From positions 1 through 30,564 of the IMG/VR virus record IMGVR_UViG_3300011113_000220: DNA of 30,564 nucleotides. One strand, 5' to 3'. The stretch's first letter is position 1. Each line of letters opens with the position of its first letter. The position numbers and the translations under genes are program-made. Under the pieces are notes generated by a model, which saw nothing but the letters and a program-made list of their open reading frames with translations, ran no database searches and was not told the origin of the DNA. Below, piece by piece: positions 13,745 to 22,800 of the stretch. This DNA is from a virus.

Positions 13745-14353
13745 TTATTTACTTTGTTTAGAGCGAATGCTTTCCATGAAGTCGCTGAATGAGTTACCAT
13801 TCGATGCAACTACGGGCTGTGCATTCTTTTTAAATTCTTGTGATTTTACAGAAGGTACAGCAGGTGCTTTCTTAACCGAAGCAAGTTCAGTCTTCAATGC
13901 TTCTGCATCCTTCTTAGCAGATTCAACTGCGGCAGCTAGTTCGGTCTTCTCACCTTCTAGTGCAGCAATGCGTTCGGACAATTGACCAATAACAGCAACA
14001 AGATCTTCGCTGCTCATTTCAGTTGATTGTTCCTCTTTTTCGATTTCAGTAATGGTACCATCTTCGCCTACATAGACTTTGGTAACACCGTCCTCAAGCA
14101 GGTATTCTCCTGCAGGTACAGGCACTGGATTACCTTCAGCATCTTGCGTGTAGATATCTACACCTACTACCCACTCATCAGCGGTAGAATAGATTTTAGT
14201 ACCATCAGCCAAAGTGCCTTCTACTGCAAACTTGATTTCCGTTGCCGGAGCTTCAGCTGCTGCAGATTCTTCTTCGAACTTGATACCAACTGTTGAAGGG
14301 TCAATGCCGTACTTATTGAATACGGATTTGATTTGTTCTTTGATATTCGACAT
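13745..14353 (-). CDS. capsid scaffold-like protein, 202 aa
   Basis: The protein is very acidic. It has a short N-terminal helix, a beta domain (about 40-108) with repeated DGT turns (LADGTKIYS, GEDGTITEI), then a long Ala/Glu/Lys coiled coil (about 115-165) and a basic tail (EFKKNAQ...SIRSKQSK). The coiled coil plus basic tail, right before the capsid gene, is the pattern of a scaffolding protein. The beta domain is unusual for a scaffold and could have a separate role. Confidence 0.65.
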   Translation of the reverse strand: MSNIKEQIKSVFNKYGIDPSTVGIKFEEESAAAEAPATEIKFAVEGTLADGTKIYSTADEWVVGVDIYTQDAEGNPVPVPAGEYLLEDGVTKVYVGEDGTITEIEKEEQSTEMSSEDLVAVIGQLSERIAALEGEKTELAAAVESAKKDAEALKTELASVKKAPAVPSVKSQEFKKNAQPVVASNGNSFSDFMESIRSKQSK

Positions 14354-14355
14354 TG

Positions 14356-14371
14356 TTGGATATTTGGATAT
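14356..14371. repeat. tandem 8-bp direct repeat TTGGATAT x2 (candidate operator)
   Basis: Two perfect adjacent copies of TTGGATAT lie three bases before the scaffold start. A partial inverted copy (ATCCAA, 14397-14402) lies nearer the divergent RHH gene. MetJ/Arc-type ribbon-helix-helix proteins bind tandem sites of about this length, so these may be operator boxes. Confidence 0.45.
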
Positions 14372-14388
14372 AGTAGCAAAAAGACTAT

Positions 14389-14419
14389 TTTGTTACATCC
14401 AACTATTTTACTATCTTAG
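14389..14419 (+). promoter_or_regulatory. promoter for the RHH gene (TTTG-N19-TATCTTAG)
   Basis: A TTTG at 14389-14392 is spaced exactly 19 bases from TATCTTAG at 14412-14419, one mismatch from the Bacteroidota TTTG-N19-TAnnTTTG consensus. It ends 24 bases before ATG 14444. Confidence 0.6.
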
Positions 14420-14443
14420 CGACTGTAAAAAATTACATACAAT

Positions 14444-14578
14444 ATGAAAACACCTACACCTTCAATGCACAATAAGATTACTGTGCGACTAAACGACAAA
14501 CAACTAAAGTCATTACAGAAAAATGCAAAGCAGCATAAAATGAATATTGCTGAATATATACGAGCTTGCGTTCTATAA
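14444..14578 (+). CDS. ribbon-helix-helix DNA-binding protein, 44 aa
   Basis: ATG 14444 encodes MKTPTPSMHNKITVRLNDKQ followed by LKSLQKNAKQHKMNIAEYIR. A basic beta strand (KITVRL), helix A (DKQLKSLQKNAKQHK), a turn (MN) and helix B (IAEYIRACVL) form the Arc/MetJ/CopG ribbon-helix-helix fold. Such proteins dimerise and act as repressors. It is the only plus-strand gene inside the 23-kb late region, diverges from the scaffold/capsid genes, has its own promoter and is followed by a terminator. Control of capsid genes is inferred. Confidence 0.75.
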   Translation: MKTPTPSMHNKITVRLNDKQLKSLQKNAKQHKMNIAEYIRACVL

Positions 14579-14601
14579 AGTGGTTAAACTGGTAAAAAAA
14601 G

Positions 14602-14628
14602 AAGCCCCTCGTTTGGGGCTTTCTTTTT
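14602..14628. terminator. bidirectional terminator between RHH gene and subtilase gene
   Basis: AAGCCCC and GGGGCTT form a perfect 7-bp stem. The plus strand continues TCTTTTT, and the minus strand continues CTTTTTTACC. It ends the RHH transcript rightward and the subtilase transcript leftward. The rest of this 101-base convergent gap shows nothing else. Confidence 0.85.
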
Positions 14629-14679
14629 ACACTAACCTTATATCACTTTATATGCGTATTAACCGCAGCTAATATAGCA

Positions 14680-16749
14680 CTATTTTTTAATCTGCAAACG
14701 TGCTGTGTTATTTGTACTATCATTATCAGGTACACCATTCACAGCCGTAATAGTCAAAACGTAATCTGTCGGTATTGGTGTAGCAGGAGCGGTGATATTG
14801 TAAACACTAGCAAGTGTTTGACTGCGACCAACGTCGATTCTATCTGCACGGTTCCAAGTTCCATTGAACCCACCTACTAAACCGTGATTAACTTTCATAC
14901 TTGTAATTACCACACTACCCTTATTGTAGAATGTGTAGTAAATCTTTACCCGGTTAGCATCAAGCCATTCGTAACGATCAATAGTAACACTTGCATCTAG
15001 CCCTTGTGCAGGTGGGTTAACAAGTGTAATAGTTATGCCTGTACTAATCGTATTATCATTCTCATTGGTTTCTTTAATCACTAAATTGGGGTCAATAGTC
15101 AACGAGAATAATGCGTTGCCTGTTTGATTGTTAGGCAATGCAAATGGTGCATTTTTAGTTACAACTGTTTGACCTTTTGGAATGGTCACATCTCCAGTGT
15201 AGAACACAAACTTGCTACCATCGGGACGGGTGAAAGTAAGATGCACCGTTGCAATGATATCTTGAGTATACACTTTGTCAACGTTTACGGTGTATGCTAC
15301 ATTGACACTTGAGCCTTGCACTGCAGTTGCCAGTGTTGATATAGTACCAAATAGATTGTATTCAGCAACGGGCACAGGTGTAGGATTGCCTCCGTCTAAA
15401 CTTTTAGCAATGGTCACAGCATTAAACATATTTACCACACCGTATCCAAGTTCAGCACTTTTACCATTAGCATCGTATACATAGCCTCCAGTCTTGCGGC
15501 ACGCTTGCTTTAATACATCCGCTACCTGCGCTTCAGTAAGTGAAGGATTAGCAAGTATTACACTTGCAGCAGCTGCAGCCATTACAGGGCAACTGCATGA
15601 TGTACCACTGAATGAAGTATAGTTACTATCGGGCTTGTAACCTGCAGCACCTGTGCGGTCGGTTGTAGGGCATGAAGTACCTGGAGCAGCAGCAAAGGTT
15701 TTTGGTCCATAGTTACTAAATGATGCACGTGTGTTTGAAGTGGTTGATGCACCAACTGCATATACCATAGGATAGATAGCAGGAGCCTGTGTAAAGTTAG
15801 GATTGTTTTGATTCCCTGAACTTGCAAAGATTGGTATGCCTTTACCGTCGCGTCCATAGGTCTTACAAGCCGTTAACGCATTTTGAAATAACGGATATGA
15901 AGTAGGATTACCACCACCCCAACTCATTGATATAGCAAGGCAGTTAGGATTAGCTATTGCCTTATTCGCGGCACGTGTTACGATTGTATCAGATGTAGAA
16001 AAACCACCACTAGAGGTTGAGCCATAACCGATGTGTAGAAATTGCACCTTGAGTTTGTTGTTTCCTAATGAAGATACTCCGATATTATTATCGGTTGCTG
16101 CACATATCAAACCACTACAAGGTGTACCGTGTCTTTCGAACTCGCTAACTGGTCTTACATCCGCAGCATCTGTTACACAGTTCCATGATGTGTCACTTAT
16201 TCTACCTACTAAATCTTCATGGTCTACATCGCAGGCAATATCGAGTACTGCAACTTCTCCGTATGCAGCACCGTCAATTAAACCCCATGCTTCTGCAGCT
16301 TGCATATTCGGTAAGTGCCATTGCGAGGTATAAGTGTAAGCATCTGCATCCGTTGCATATGGCTGTATGTAATCAGGCTCTACACTTGTGAATAGTTTGC
16401 TATTCATTAGCGATATATAGAACTCATTAAAGCTAGCAAAGGCAGGGACTTCCACAAATAGCGTATTAGTCAAGTGGAATACCTCAGTAATTACTACCTT
16501 ATTCTTATTGAGATATGCACGGGCTGCATCGAGGTCGGGAGCAACGAGGATAGCAAGACCTGTTGAGATTTGGTCTAGTGATCTATCAACCTCGTTAACG
16601 TGTGTGACCTTAGTATGGTCGGGAGTAACACGCTCCTTGTCTTCAAATACAATGATGCCGAATGGCTCGTGTACTGCAATTACGTTAGGCTTTGTTTTGT
16701 TCTTGTCAAAGGATGCCTTATCCTTAAACTTTACGCTATTTATTTTCAT
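14680..16749 (-). CDS. subtilisin-like serine protease with C-terminal CARDB-like domains
   Basis: The S8 catalytic set is complete: D170 (AVLDIACDVD), H207 (ERHGTPCSG), oxyanion N313 (ASSGNQNN) and S384 (SGTSCSCPVMAA). An N-terminal region of about 130 residues could be an inhibitory prodomain. After the peptidase (about 140-450) come two beta-sandwich, CARDB-like domains (about 465-580 and 585-689) with the NENDNTIS and DNDSTNNTA turns typical of that family. There is no signal peptide. The start is ATGA-coupled to the XkdF-like gene and the next minus gene is the scaffold, so it is probably a virion protein or a head maturation enzyme. Confidence 0.9.
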   Translation of the reverse strand: MKINSVKFKDKASFDKNKTKPNVIAVHEPFGIIVFEDKERVTPDHTKVTHVNEVDRSLDQISTGLAILVAPDLDAARAYLNKNKVVITEVFHLTNTLFVEVPAFASFNEFYISLMNSKLFTSVEPDYIQPYATDADAYTYTSQWHLPNMQAAEAWGLIDGAAYGEVAVLDIACDVDHEDLVGRISDTSWNCVTDAADVRPVSEFERHGTPCSGLICAATDNNIGVSSLGNNKLKVQFLHIGYGSTSSGGFSTSDTIVTRAANKAIANPNCLAISMSWGGGNPTSYPLFQNALTACKTYGRDGKGIPIFASSGNQNNPNFTQAPAIYPMVYAVGASTTSNTRASFSNYGPKTFAAAPGTSCPTTDRTGAAGYKPDSNYTSFSGTSCSCPVMAAAAASVILANPSLTEAQVADVLKQACRKTGGYVYDANGKSAELGYGVVNMFNAVTIAKSLDGGNPTPVPVAEYNLFGTISTLATAVQGSSVNVAYTVNVDKVYTQDIIATVHLTFTRPDGSKFVFYTGDVTIPKGQTVVTKNAPFALPNNQTGNALFSLTIDPNLVIKETNENDNTISTGITITLVNPPAQGLDASVTIDRYEWLDANRVKIYYTFYNKGSVVITSMKVNHGLVGGFNGTWNRADRIDVGRSQTLASVYNITAPATPIPTDYVLTITAVNGVPDNDSTNNTARLQIKK

Positions 16750-17342
16750 TTGGATGGATTTACATTGCTAAGTATTTGGTCAAGTTCTAATACCAACTCC
16801 GCTTCGTAGTTTTTTACGCCACTCATTGCCACACCTACTTCATTAAAGAATCCTTCAATGCTGTATCCTTTTATCTTGCCCTCTTTTACATCAGTCCACA
16901 CGTGCTCCTCGTCTACCTTAGTACCGATAAACCACGTGCCATCGGGCAACTCAGGCAAACCCAGTTCAATGCTTTTATCATTCTTTCCCTCTTTAAGCCA
17001 TGATTCTACAACAGTCACACCCGTTACAGGTATTTCGTGCTGCAAGTTAGTGGTGTGTTGCAGATTCTTTTTAAAGAATTGATGCGCGATAGCTTGCACC
17101 GTAGCCTTTTCAAAGTACACATAGTACGGTTTACCCTTCTCATCATAGCGAAGTATCTCTTTATCCGGGATTAGTGCAGGACCGTATAGCATTCTACGCT
17201 CCTCGTTTAGCGCACTTAGTTTCATTTTGCTTAATGCTATCCAGTTCTCCTCGATTGCAGGGCTATCCACTAAGCCCATAGCCGTAATACCCAAGCGACC
17301 TTCCTCATCTATTACACATTTAACTACTTTTCTTTTTTCCAT
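16746..17342 (-). CDS. XkdF-like putative prohead protease
   Basis: The protein matches the XkdF layout: an N-terminal LVDSPAIEENWIAL segment, then YGPALIPDKEILR, a YVYFEKATVQAIAHQF helix, H102 in LQHEIPV, VVESWLKEG, PDGTWFIGTKVDEEHVW and a final KGYSIEGFF with S161. H102 and S161 are candidate catalytic residues. XkdF-type proteins are thought to process capsid or scaffold. It lies upstream of the scaffold and capsid genes in transcription order. Confidence 0.8.
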   Translation of the reverse strand: MEKRKVVKCVIDEEGRLGITAMGLVDSPAIEENWIALSKMKLSALNEERRMLYGPALIPDKEILRYDEKGKPYYVYFEKATVQAIAHQFFKKNLQHTTNLQHEIPVTGVTVVESWLKEGKNDKSIELGLPELPDGTWFIGTKVDEEHVWTDVKEGKIKGYSIEGFFNEVGVAMSGVKNYEAELVLELDQILSNVNPSK

Positions 17343-17356
17343 GTTTCAAAGTTATT

Positions 17357-17364
17357 TATATTTG
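17357..17364 (+). promoter_or_regulatory. possible plus-strand -7 element (TATATTTG)
   Basis: A TATATTTG lies 44 bases before a plus-facing hairpin, with TTTT at the expected -33 position. No gene follows on this strand. As at 6145, it may instead belong to the A/T-rich leader of the minus-strand gene starting at 17342. Confidence 0.2.
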
Positions 17365-17407
17365 TTCTGAATCTTTTCATAGTACAATTTGTTTTTTCAA
17401 GTAAAAG

Positions 17408-17434
17408 AGCCGTCCAAACGTGGGCGGTTTTTTT
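17408..17434. terminator. terminator hairpin after the tape measure gene
   Basis: CCGTCC and GGGCGG pair with one G-U on the plus strand and are followed by T7. On the minus strand the same pair is a C-A mismatch and the downstream run is CTCTTTTACTT. Position suggests a role ending tape-measure transcripts; base pairing favours the plus direction. Confidence 0.55.
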
Positions 17435-17435
17435 A

Positions 17436-19661
17436 TTATCCGATGCGTGCCAGGTCGGCAACGTTCTCACGAACTTCCGCTGCACTGGCAACATCACTAG
17501 CAAGTACATAGGCACGTGGTGTAATCTGCTCAGGTCTTTCCTGCAAGAATGAAGATGCAAGTGGATTAAACTGCGCAGGCTGTGATTCAGTACCACCACC
17601 ACCACCTACCGATGGAGTCGTAGTATCAGGTGTAGTTGATCCACCACCCTCAAACTTTGTGGAAGCTATTTTAGCAATTTGTGCAGCACCAGTAACGCTT
17701 GCCAATGAAATTGCAATAGGCAAGGTAGGGCTAGGAAATGGATTGGCACTTATGGCGGCAGTAATCGCTTTTGCTGTATCTATTGTAGCAGCTGCAATTT
17801 GTGAGGCTTTTTGGAACTTAAATTGTTTTTTGGCAAGTGCTTCTTCTTCTTTGCTTCCCTTCTTAACCTTTGACATTCTATTTGAAAATACTGTATCAGC
17901 CAAACTATTAAACGCATTCAAACTTTGACCAGCTAATTCTATACCTTTATTAAATTGTTCAAGCAATGAATTCGCTGTACCTGCCGCCGCTTTGTCTTGT
18001 ATTTCTTTTATTTTTTCGGATAACTCCTTTTGCAGTTTAGTTGTATCCTTTCCGGCTGCATCTGCTTTTGCAAAAAGTGCTTCGTACTTTTGCGTTATGC
18101 GTAGTTCTTCTTGCTCGGTATTGTTTAATGAGTTAAAATAACGCTCATCTTCTGCAGCTATAAATTCATTTTGTAAATCTTTATATGAGTTAAAGAAATC
18201 ATCTTCTAAACTTTTACGCTTATCCGCTTCAGCTTGCGCATTAGCTGTGCGCTGTGCATCCAGTGCAGCAAGTTCAGCATTAAGTTGTTTCTGTAATTCA
18301 ATTGTGCTTTGATTAGCTGCATCTGCTGCGGCAAACAATGCTTCATACTTTTGAATAATAGCAAGTTCTTCCTGTTCTTCTTTCGTTAATGTTTCTTCAT
18401 ATTTCTCATCTTCCAACGCAGCAACCTTATCGTAGTAATCCTTTTGCGCTGCATATTGCTTGTCAAGTGCGGCTTTTTCATCCGCTAGTTTTTTATCCGC
18501 TGCCGCCTTTGCATCTGCCGCTGCTTTTTGTGCACGTGCCTTTTCTTTTGCATCTTGGGCATTTAAAATTTGGTCACGCTGATTTCGTAATCCTACTAAT
18601 GTTTTTTCAGCTTCTCTAATTGTAGCATCCCCTTCCTTTTTTGTCTTATCAGGATCAAATATCTTTTTAGTTAAAAAGTCGTTTACATCATCAAATACTT
18701 TTGTAAAATTGACCTGCTCTATTTCAGCACCAAAAAAGTTTAGAGTTTTAATAGCACCATTTACAAACGTTTGAAAGAACTCAGCAAGTTTGCGCTGGGG
18801 CAACGTTACAAATTCAAGAAACCCACGTAAATAGTCGGCATTGCGTTTAGCAGCTTCAACCTGTGCCTTTGCTTGAGTTTTGGTAGTTTCAACTACTACC
18901 TCCTGTTCAAGAATCGCAGCATCTAAGGCTTGTAATTTTAAGGCAACAATTTCCTCTTCTGTTTTGCCTTGTCGCTTTAATGATTCCTCTTGTGCACCGA
19001 TTGCATCTACTTGTTCTTTAGCTAATGCAGCACGCTCCTTTTGTTTGTTAAGTGCTTCCGTTTCAGCATCGGTCACACCATCAATTAAACTCAACAACTC
19101 ATCGGCATAAACAATAGCAGCGGCAATAGCAGCACCTATCAAAAAGATAGGGTTTGTAAGTAATGCCTTACCAACTGATGCGAATGCACTACCAATGCTT
19201 TGAATACCTTTGGCAATATCACCCGGCTTTACTTGACCAATGTTTACAGCTAATTGCTTTGCACCTTCAGCTGCACCTTGAAAATCAAGATTAGCAATAC
19301 GTGAAGTTACCAGTCCTAATGATCCACCTACACGCTCGAATGCACCACCCGCCTGTGTACCTACAGCTTGAGCTGCATCTTGAATCTTGTCTTTAAGTTC
19401 ACCCGCTGCGGCTGCAAGTTCACGGTACTTTGCTGAATCAGGGTCTGTTGCTGCAAGCTGTGCCTGTAAATCTTTTAATTGCGCCTTGAGTGACTTACTT
19501 GATGTAACTACCGTTTCTTCCGCAGCCGCTACATTCTCAAATGACTGCGCACCTTGGTTGATGGCGGTTGAAGTCGCATTGATTTGAACGTTTAACTCCT
19601 TAAGGTTCTGCTCACTTTCGGTAGTGTCAATTACGAAACTCCGTACAATAGGTTCAGCCAT
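17436..19661 (-). CDS. tape measure protein
   Basis: The 741-aa protein is the tail length ruler and DNA ejection component. It is largely helical, Ala/Lys/Glu-rich coiled coil, with a hydrophobic segment at about 170-190 (NPIFLIGAAIAAAIVYADEL) and a second apolar region near 640-675 before a Gly/Thr-rich linker. Two related repeats of about 65 residues (409-470 and 492-556) share the core EEQEELAIIQKYEALF. Length predicts a rather short tail of roughly 110 nm by the usual 1.5 A per residue rule. The start overlaps the preceding stop (TAATG). Confidence 0.9.
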   Translation of the reverse strand: MAEPIVRSFVIDTTESEQNLKELNVQINATSTAINQGAQSFENVAAAEETVVTSSKSLKAQLKDLQAQLAATDPDSAKYRELAAAAGELKDKIQDAAQAVGTQAGGAFERVGGSLGLVTSRIANLDFQGAAEGAKQLAVNIGQVKPGDIAKGIQSIGSAFASVGKALLTNPIFLIGAAIAAAIVYADELLSLIDGVTDAETEALNKQKERAALAKEQVDAIGAQEESLKRQGKTEEEIVALKLQALDAAILEQEVVVETTKTQAKAQVEAAKRNADYLRGFLEFVTLPQRKLAEFFQTFVNGAIKTLNFFGAEIEQVNFTKVFDDVNDFLTKKIFDPDKTKKEGDATIREAEKTLVGLRNQRDQILNAQDAKEKARAQKAAADAKAAADKKLADEKAALDKQYAAQKDYYDKVAALEDEKYEETLTKEEQEELAIIQKYEALFAAADAANQSTIELQKQLNAELAALDAQRTANAQAEADKRKSLEDDFFNSYKDLQNEFIAAEDERYFNSLNNTEQEELRITQKYEALFAKADAAGKDTTKLQKELSEKIKEIQDKAAAGTANSLLEQFNKGIELAGQSLNAFNSLADTVFSNRMSKVKKGSKEEEALAKKQFKFQKASQIAAATIDTAKAITAAISANPFPSPTLPIAISLASVTGAAQIAKIASTKFEGGGSTTPDTTTPSVGGGGGTESQPAQFNPLASSFLQERPEQITPRAYVLASDVASAAEVRENVADLARIG
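18057..18380 (-). repeat. tandem internal repeat in the tape measure gene
   Basis: Residues 428-448 and 515-535, 87 residues apart, share 17 of 21 positions (core EEL.I.QKYEALFA.ADA). The surrounding 40 residues align more loosely. It looks like an internal duplication that lengthened the ruler. Confidence 0.7.
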
Positions 19662-19834
19662 TAGTAGATTAGTTTAGCGATTAGGTAAATGATTAAAAAG
19701 AAAAGAAACGTGCGCCACACATACAGCGTGATATACCACATCCAACGCTGCCACGGGCGTAATGAATATACGTGCTGTGGAAGTGTCTTAATACCGAGCT
19801 GCAAAAAGCGCAATGAGTTTTTTATATTGTCCAT
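19661..19834 (-). CDS. small membrane protein, 57 aa
   Basis: I place the start at ATG 19834, two bases after the upstream stop, rather than at an upstream ATG inside that gene. The protein has a basic amphipathic first half and one membrane helix (about 34-55, YVWRTFLFFLIIYLIAKLIY). It lies between the tail-tip gene and the tape measure gene. A role in tail assembly or ejection is possible but not shown. Confidence 0.55.
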   Translation of the reverse strand: MDNIKNSLRFLQLGIKTLPQHVYSLRPWQRWMWYITLYVWRTFLFFLIIYLIAKLIY

Positions 19835-19835
19835 C

Positions 19836-22800
19836 TTATGTGTATTTACTCTGTTGGTATTGCAATGAAGCCGTAGCAACTATGTTAATAGGGAAGGTCG
19901 CACCTGCAACGTCAAAATATATGCGATGCTCATCGGTATCGCTAACTACATCCACATCCCATGTAAACGTGTAACCTGCATACGTTCCTGAAGATGCAAT
20001 CAAAACTGGAGCAGCATAACCTGCAACACCCCCCGTTTTATATAATAGCATCGAGTATTGTTCTGATACAATTACAGTCATTGCAGCATCACGAATTGTT
20101 ACGTTCATTATGCAGCTCCATACCGTATCATCTGGTATGTTTAAATATTTGGCAGTAATACCTTCTACATCTAAAACAATATCTTGCCCTGTTGCAGTTA
20201 TAGCTTGTAGCCTGTGAAGTATTACCGTGCCTGATTGTGCCCATCCTAATTCGGTATTAGTCACATCTCCATTTTTGTAACCACCGCCTATATGTATACC
20301 GGGCAAATTCGTTGTAACATTTTTACCGAGCAAATTGCTACCGTCAACATTTTCGGTTAACTCCAAACGAGTGCCAACGGCTAACATATCCTTATTACCG
20401 TTTGCAATTGTAACCGCTTCACCATTTACAAAACTATCGGTTATTTGTGCGTTACGTGTTTGCGCTGCAGTTCTACGCGGTGCTGGGTTAGTAGCGTTGC
20501 CCGTTGTAGGTGGATTTGGTCTATCGCCCGTAGGGATATTTGCCCAGCATACACCATCATCTTCATCCCATGTATAGCCATAACGTTGGCAGCAATCCTG
20601 AGTTGAACTTATAGGGTCGCCATTGGCATCTTCAAAATTTACTTCACCATTGGGGCTAACTGAAATGGGCGTGCCGCTGCAATCTTCAGTATTTTCTAAA
20701 AACTTTATGAGTTTTACCTTAGTGCTTTCGTATCCTCCTATCTTGTAATCAGTAATCTCAAGTATGCGCCAATAGCTATCCTCTATCCATATCTTGTCAC
20801 TAAACTTAAAAGTCAATACATCTTTTAAATCGAGCGCAAAGGATGCCTCCATTATTCTACCTTGAGGTGAATACAAAGCATTCATATATGTACGCCAATA
20901 CTTATTAAATAAATTATTGTACGGGTTAGCTACAATAAAGTGTGGTGGCACTTCAGGCGCCCAGTTCAAATCCTCATCATCTATTTCTGCATATATAGTG
21001 CTGTAATTATTTAGCGCAGGTATTGAACTTAAAGCAGAAACAGCACTCCCATCATCATATACCTGTATATCCCAGTAACCTGCCTCAAATAAACAACGAG
21101 GACCGGGTGGTATAAACTGCAAAGAGTCATTTAAAAACATCGGTATAACATAGCCATTGCCATTGACTACGCCCGAAGGTGTAGAGCGTGTGACTAATTG
21201 TATCTTTTGGTCACCTATTGCAAAATCACTAGATGCTGTGTTAGGATTAATCGTGTATCCTACTGCCTCATAGTCTCCATAAATACGTTCTGCATTTCTA
21301 TACTGCTTAGAAATAATATCCTCACCTGCCGTGTACGTAAACTGAAACTTGCCTTTTTGTAGATCAACAGTGCTACTTAGTACTACATCTTTACTTGTAT
21401 CTAATTTAGAAGTCCAGTCTAATGTATCCCCACTACCTAAATAGCTATTCTGAGGAACAATATATATCTTAGTAGGATTTGCCCTATCTGGGACAATCGC
21501 GCAATTATGCATTTTTATCACATCCGTTACAAAGTCAATCTGCTTCATATCGGGTGAGTTAAAAGAATAGATAATTGTTTGCGAATAGTTCAGGTGAGCA
21601 ATTGCTAATTGAACAGAACTATTAGCCTGAAAGGTTGCAGTGCCTACGCCTTGTTTATATGCAAACCATTCGACTGTATCACCCTGATTCAAAGTCATTG
21701 CATGGTTAAAGCTCCACGCATTATTGCCCGTAAAGAACTGCGTATCTATTACGTTGAATACTTCAGTACCATTCTTAATCGCTTGCACAAATACACGTGC
21801 ACTTGCTCCTGTTATAGCTACAACAAACTGCAAATTAAAATTGAAGATACCACTAGCAGGTGCTGTATATGTATACGTTGCAGGGTCATAGTCTCCATTA
21901 TTGTCATATATCTCAGTATTAAATGGAATATAGATATTATTAACTGTGGTATTCGTACTCATTTCAGCTTTGAAACCATACGTACCTGCAGTATCGTTAC
22001 CATGTAGATAGCGTGTATTGCACCACGGCATCCAGTACATAGAAATTATATTTTCCAAAGTACCTGCCGACAATTCAAATCCTGCCTCATTAATGATATT
22101 CTCAAATAGATACCACCAATTAATAGCCGGTGTAAGGTCTGCAGGATATACTGGTAAAGTAGGGTCTTGTAATGGTCGCGTATTAGCTTCACCATTCTCA
22201 CTCCATAATTGACCACGATCTAAGATTGTCCAAATACGTGCCTGATTCGAACTTGTTACATTGCTATAACTACACGTTTCATCTAAATTATTAAGTGCCG
22301 TAATATCACTTAACTTTTTTTCTCCGATGTTACGCACTAAATCAGGAGTCTCCGCGTAGAATGCTATCTCAACTTCATTGATTCTGTTTAATTGCTTGTA
22401 TATTTTTCGCACTCGAATATAACCGCTAGATATCGGTAAAGTATCTACACGTATTTGTGCAGGCATCTTGTAGTGAAAATAACTATTTATACCTGCCTCT
22501 ACATTCACATCAAACAAAGCCCCAAGTGCTAACTGGTTTTGGTCGCTGTATGGTATTCTAAACTCACGAGTGAATGCACCCTGTGCAGTAAAGTTAGTGA
22601 GGTCTTGAAACTTCCAGTTCTGACTTATGCTCTCATTCTCGAATAAGTCTAGGTAGTATTCGGTATCTATTATCTGATTAAAGTAACCTCCTGCCGTTTG
22701 TCTAAAATCAAATGCAAGAGCACTACCAAAATTGATTGTAGTAAAACCAATGTTAGGAACATCCACCTGCACGCTAGTAACGGTTACTGTTTGCTGTTGC

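Noticed and set aside
21609-22007. 132-codon plus-strand ORF opposite the tail-tip gene
   Set aside because: Fully inside a convincing minus-strand gene; the translation is Cys/Ile/Arg-rich with no domain-like pattern, typical of an antisense shadow.
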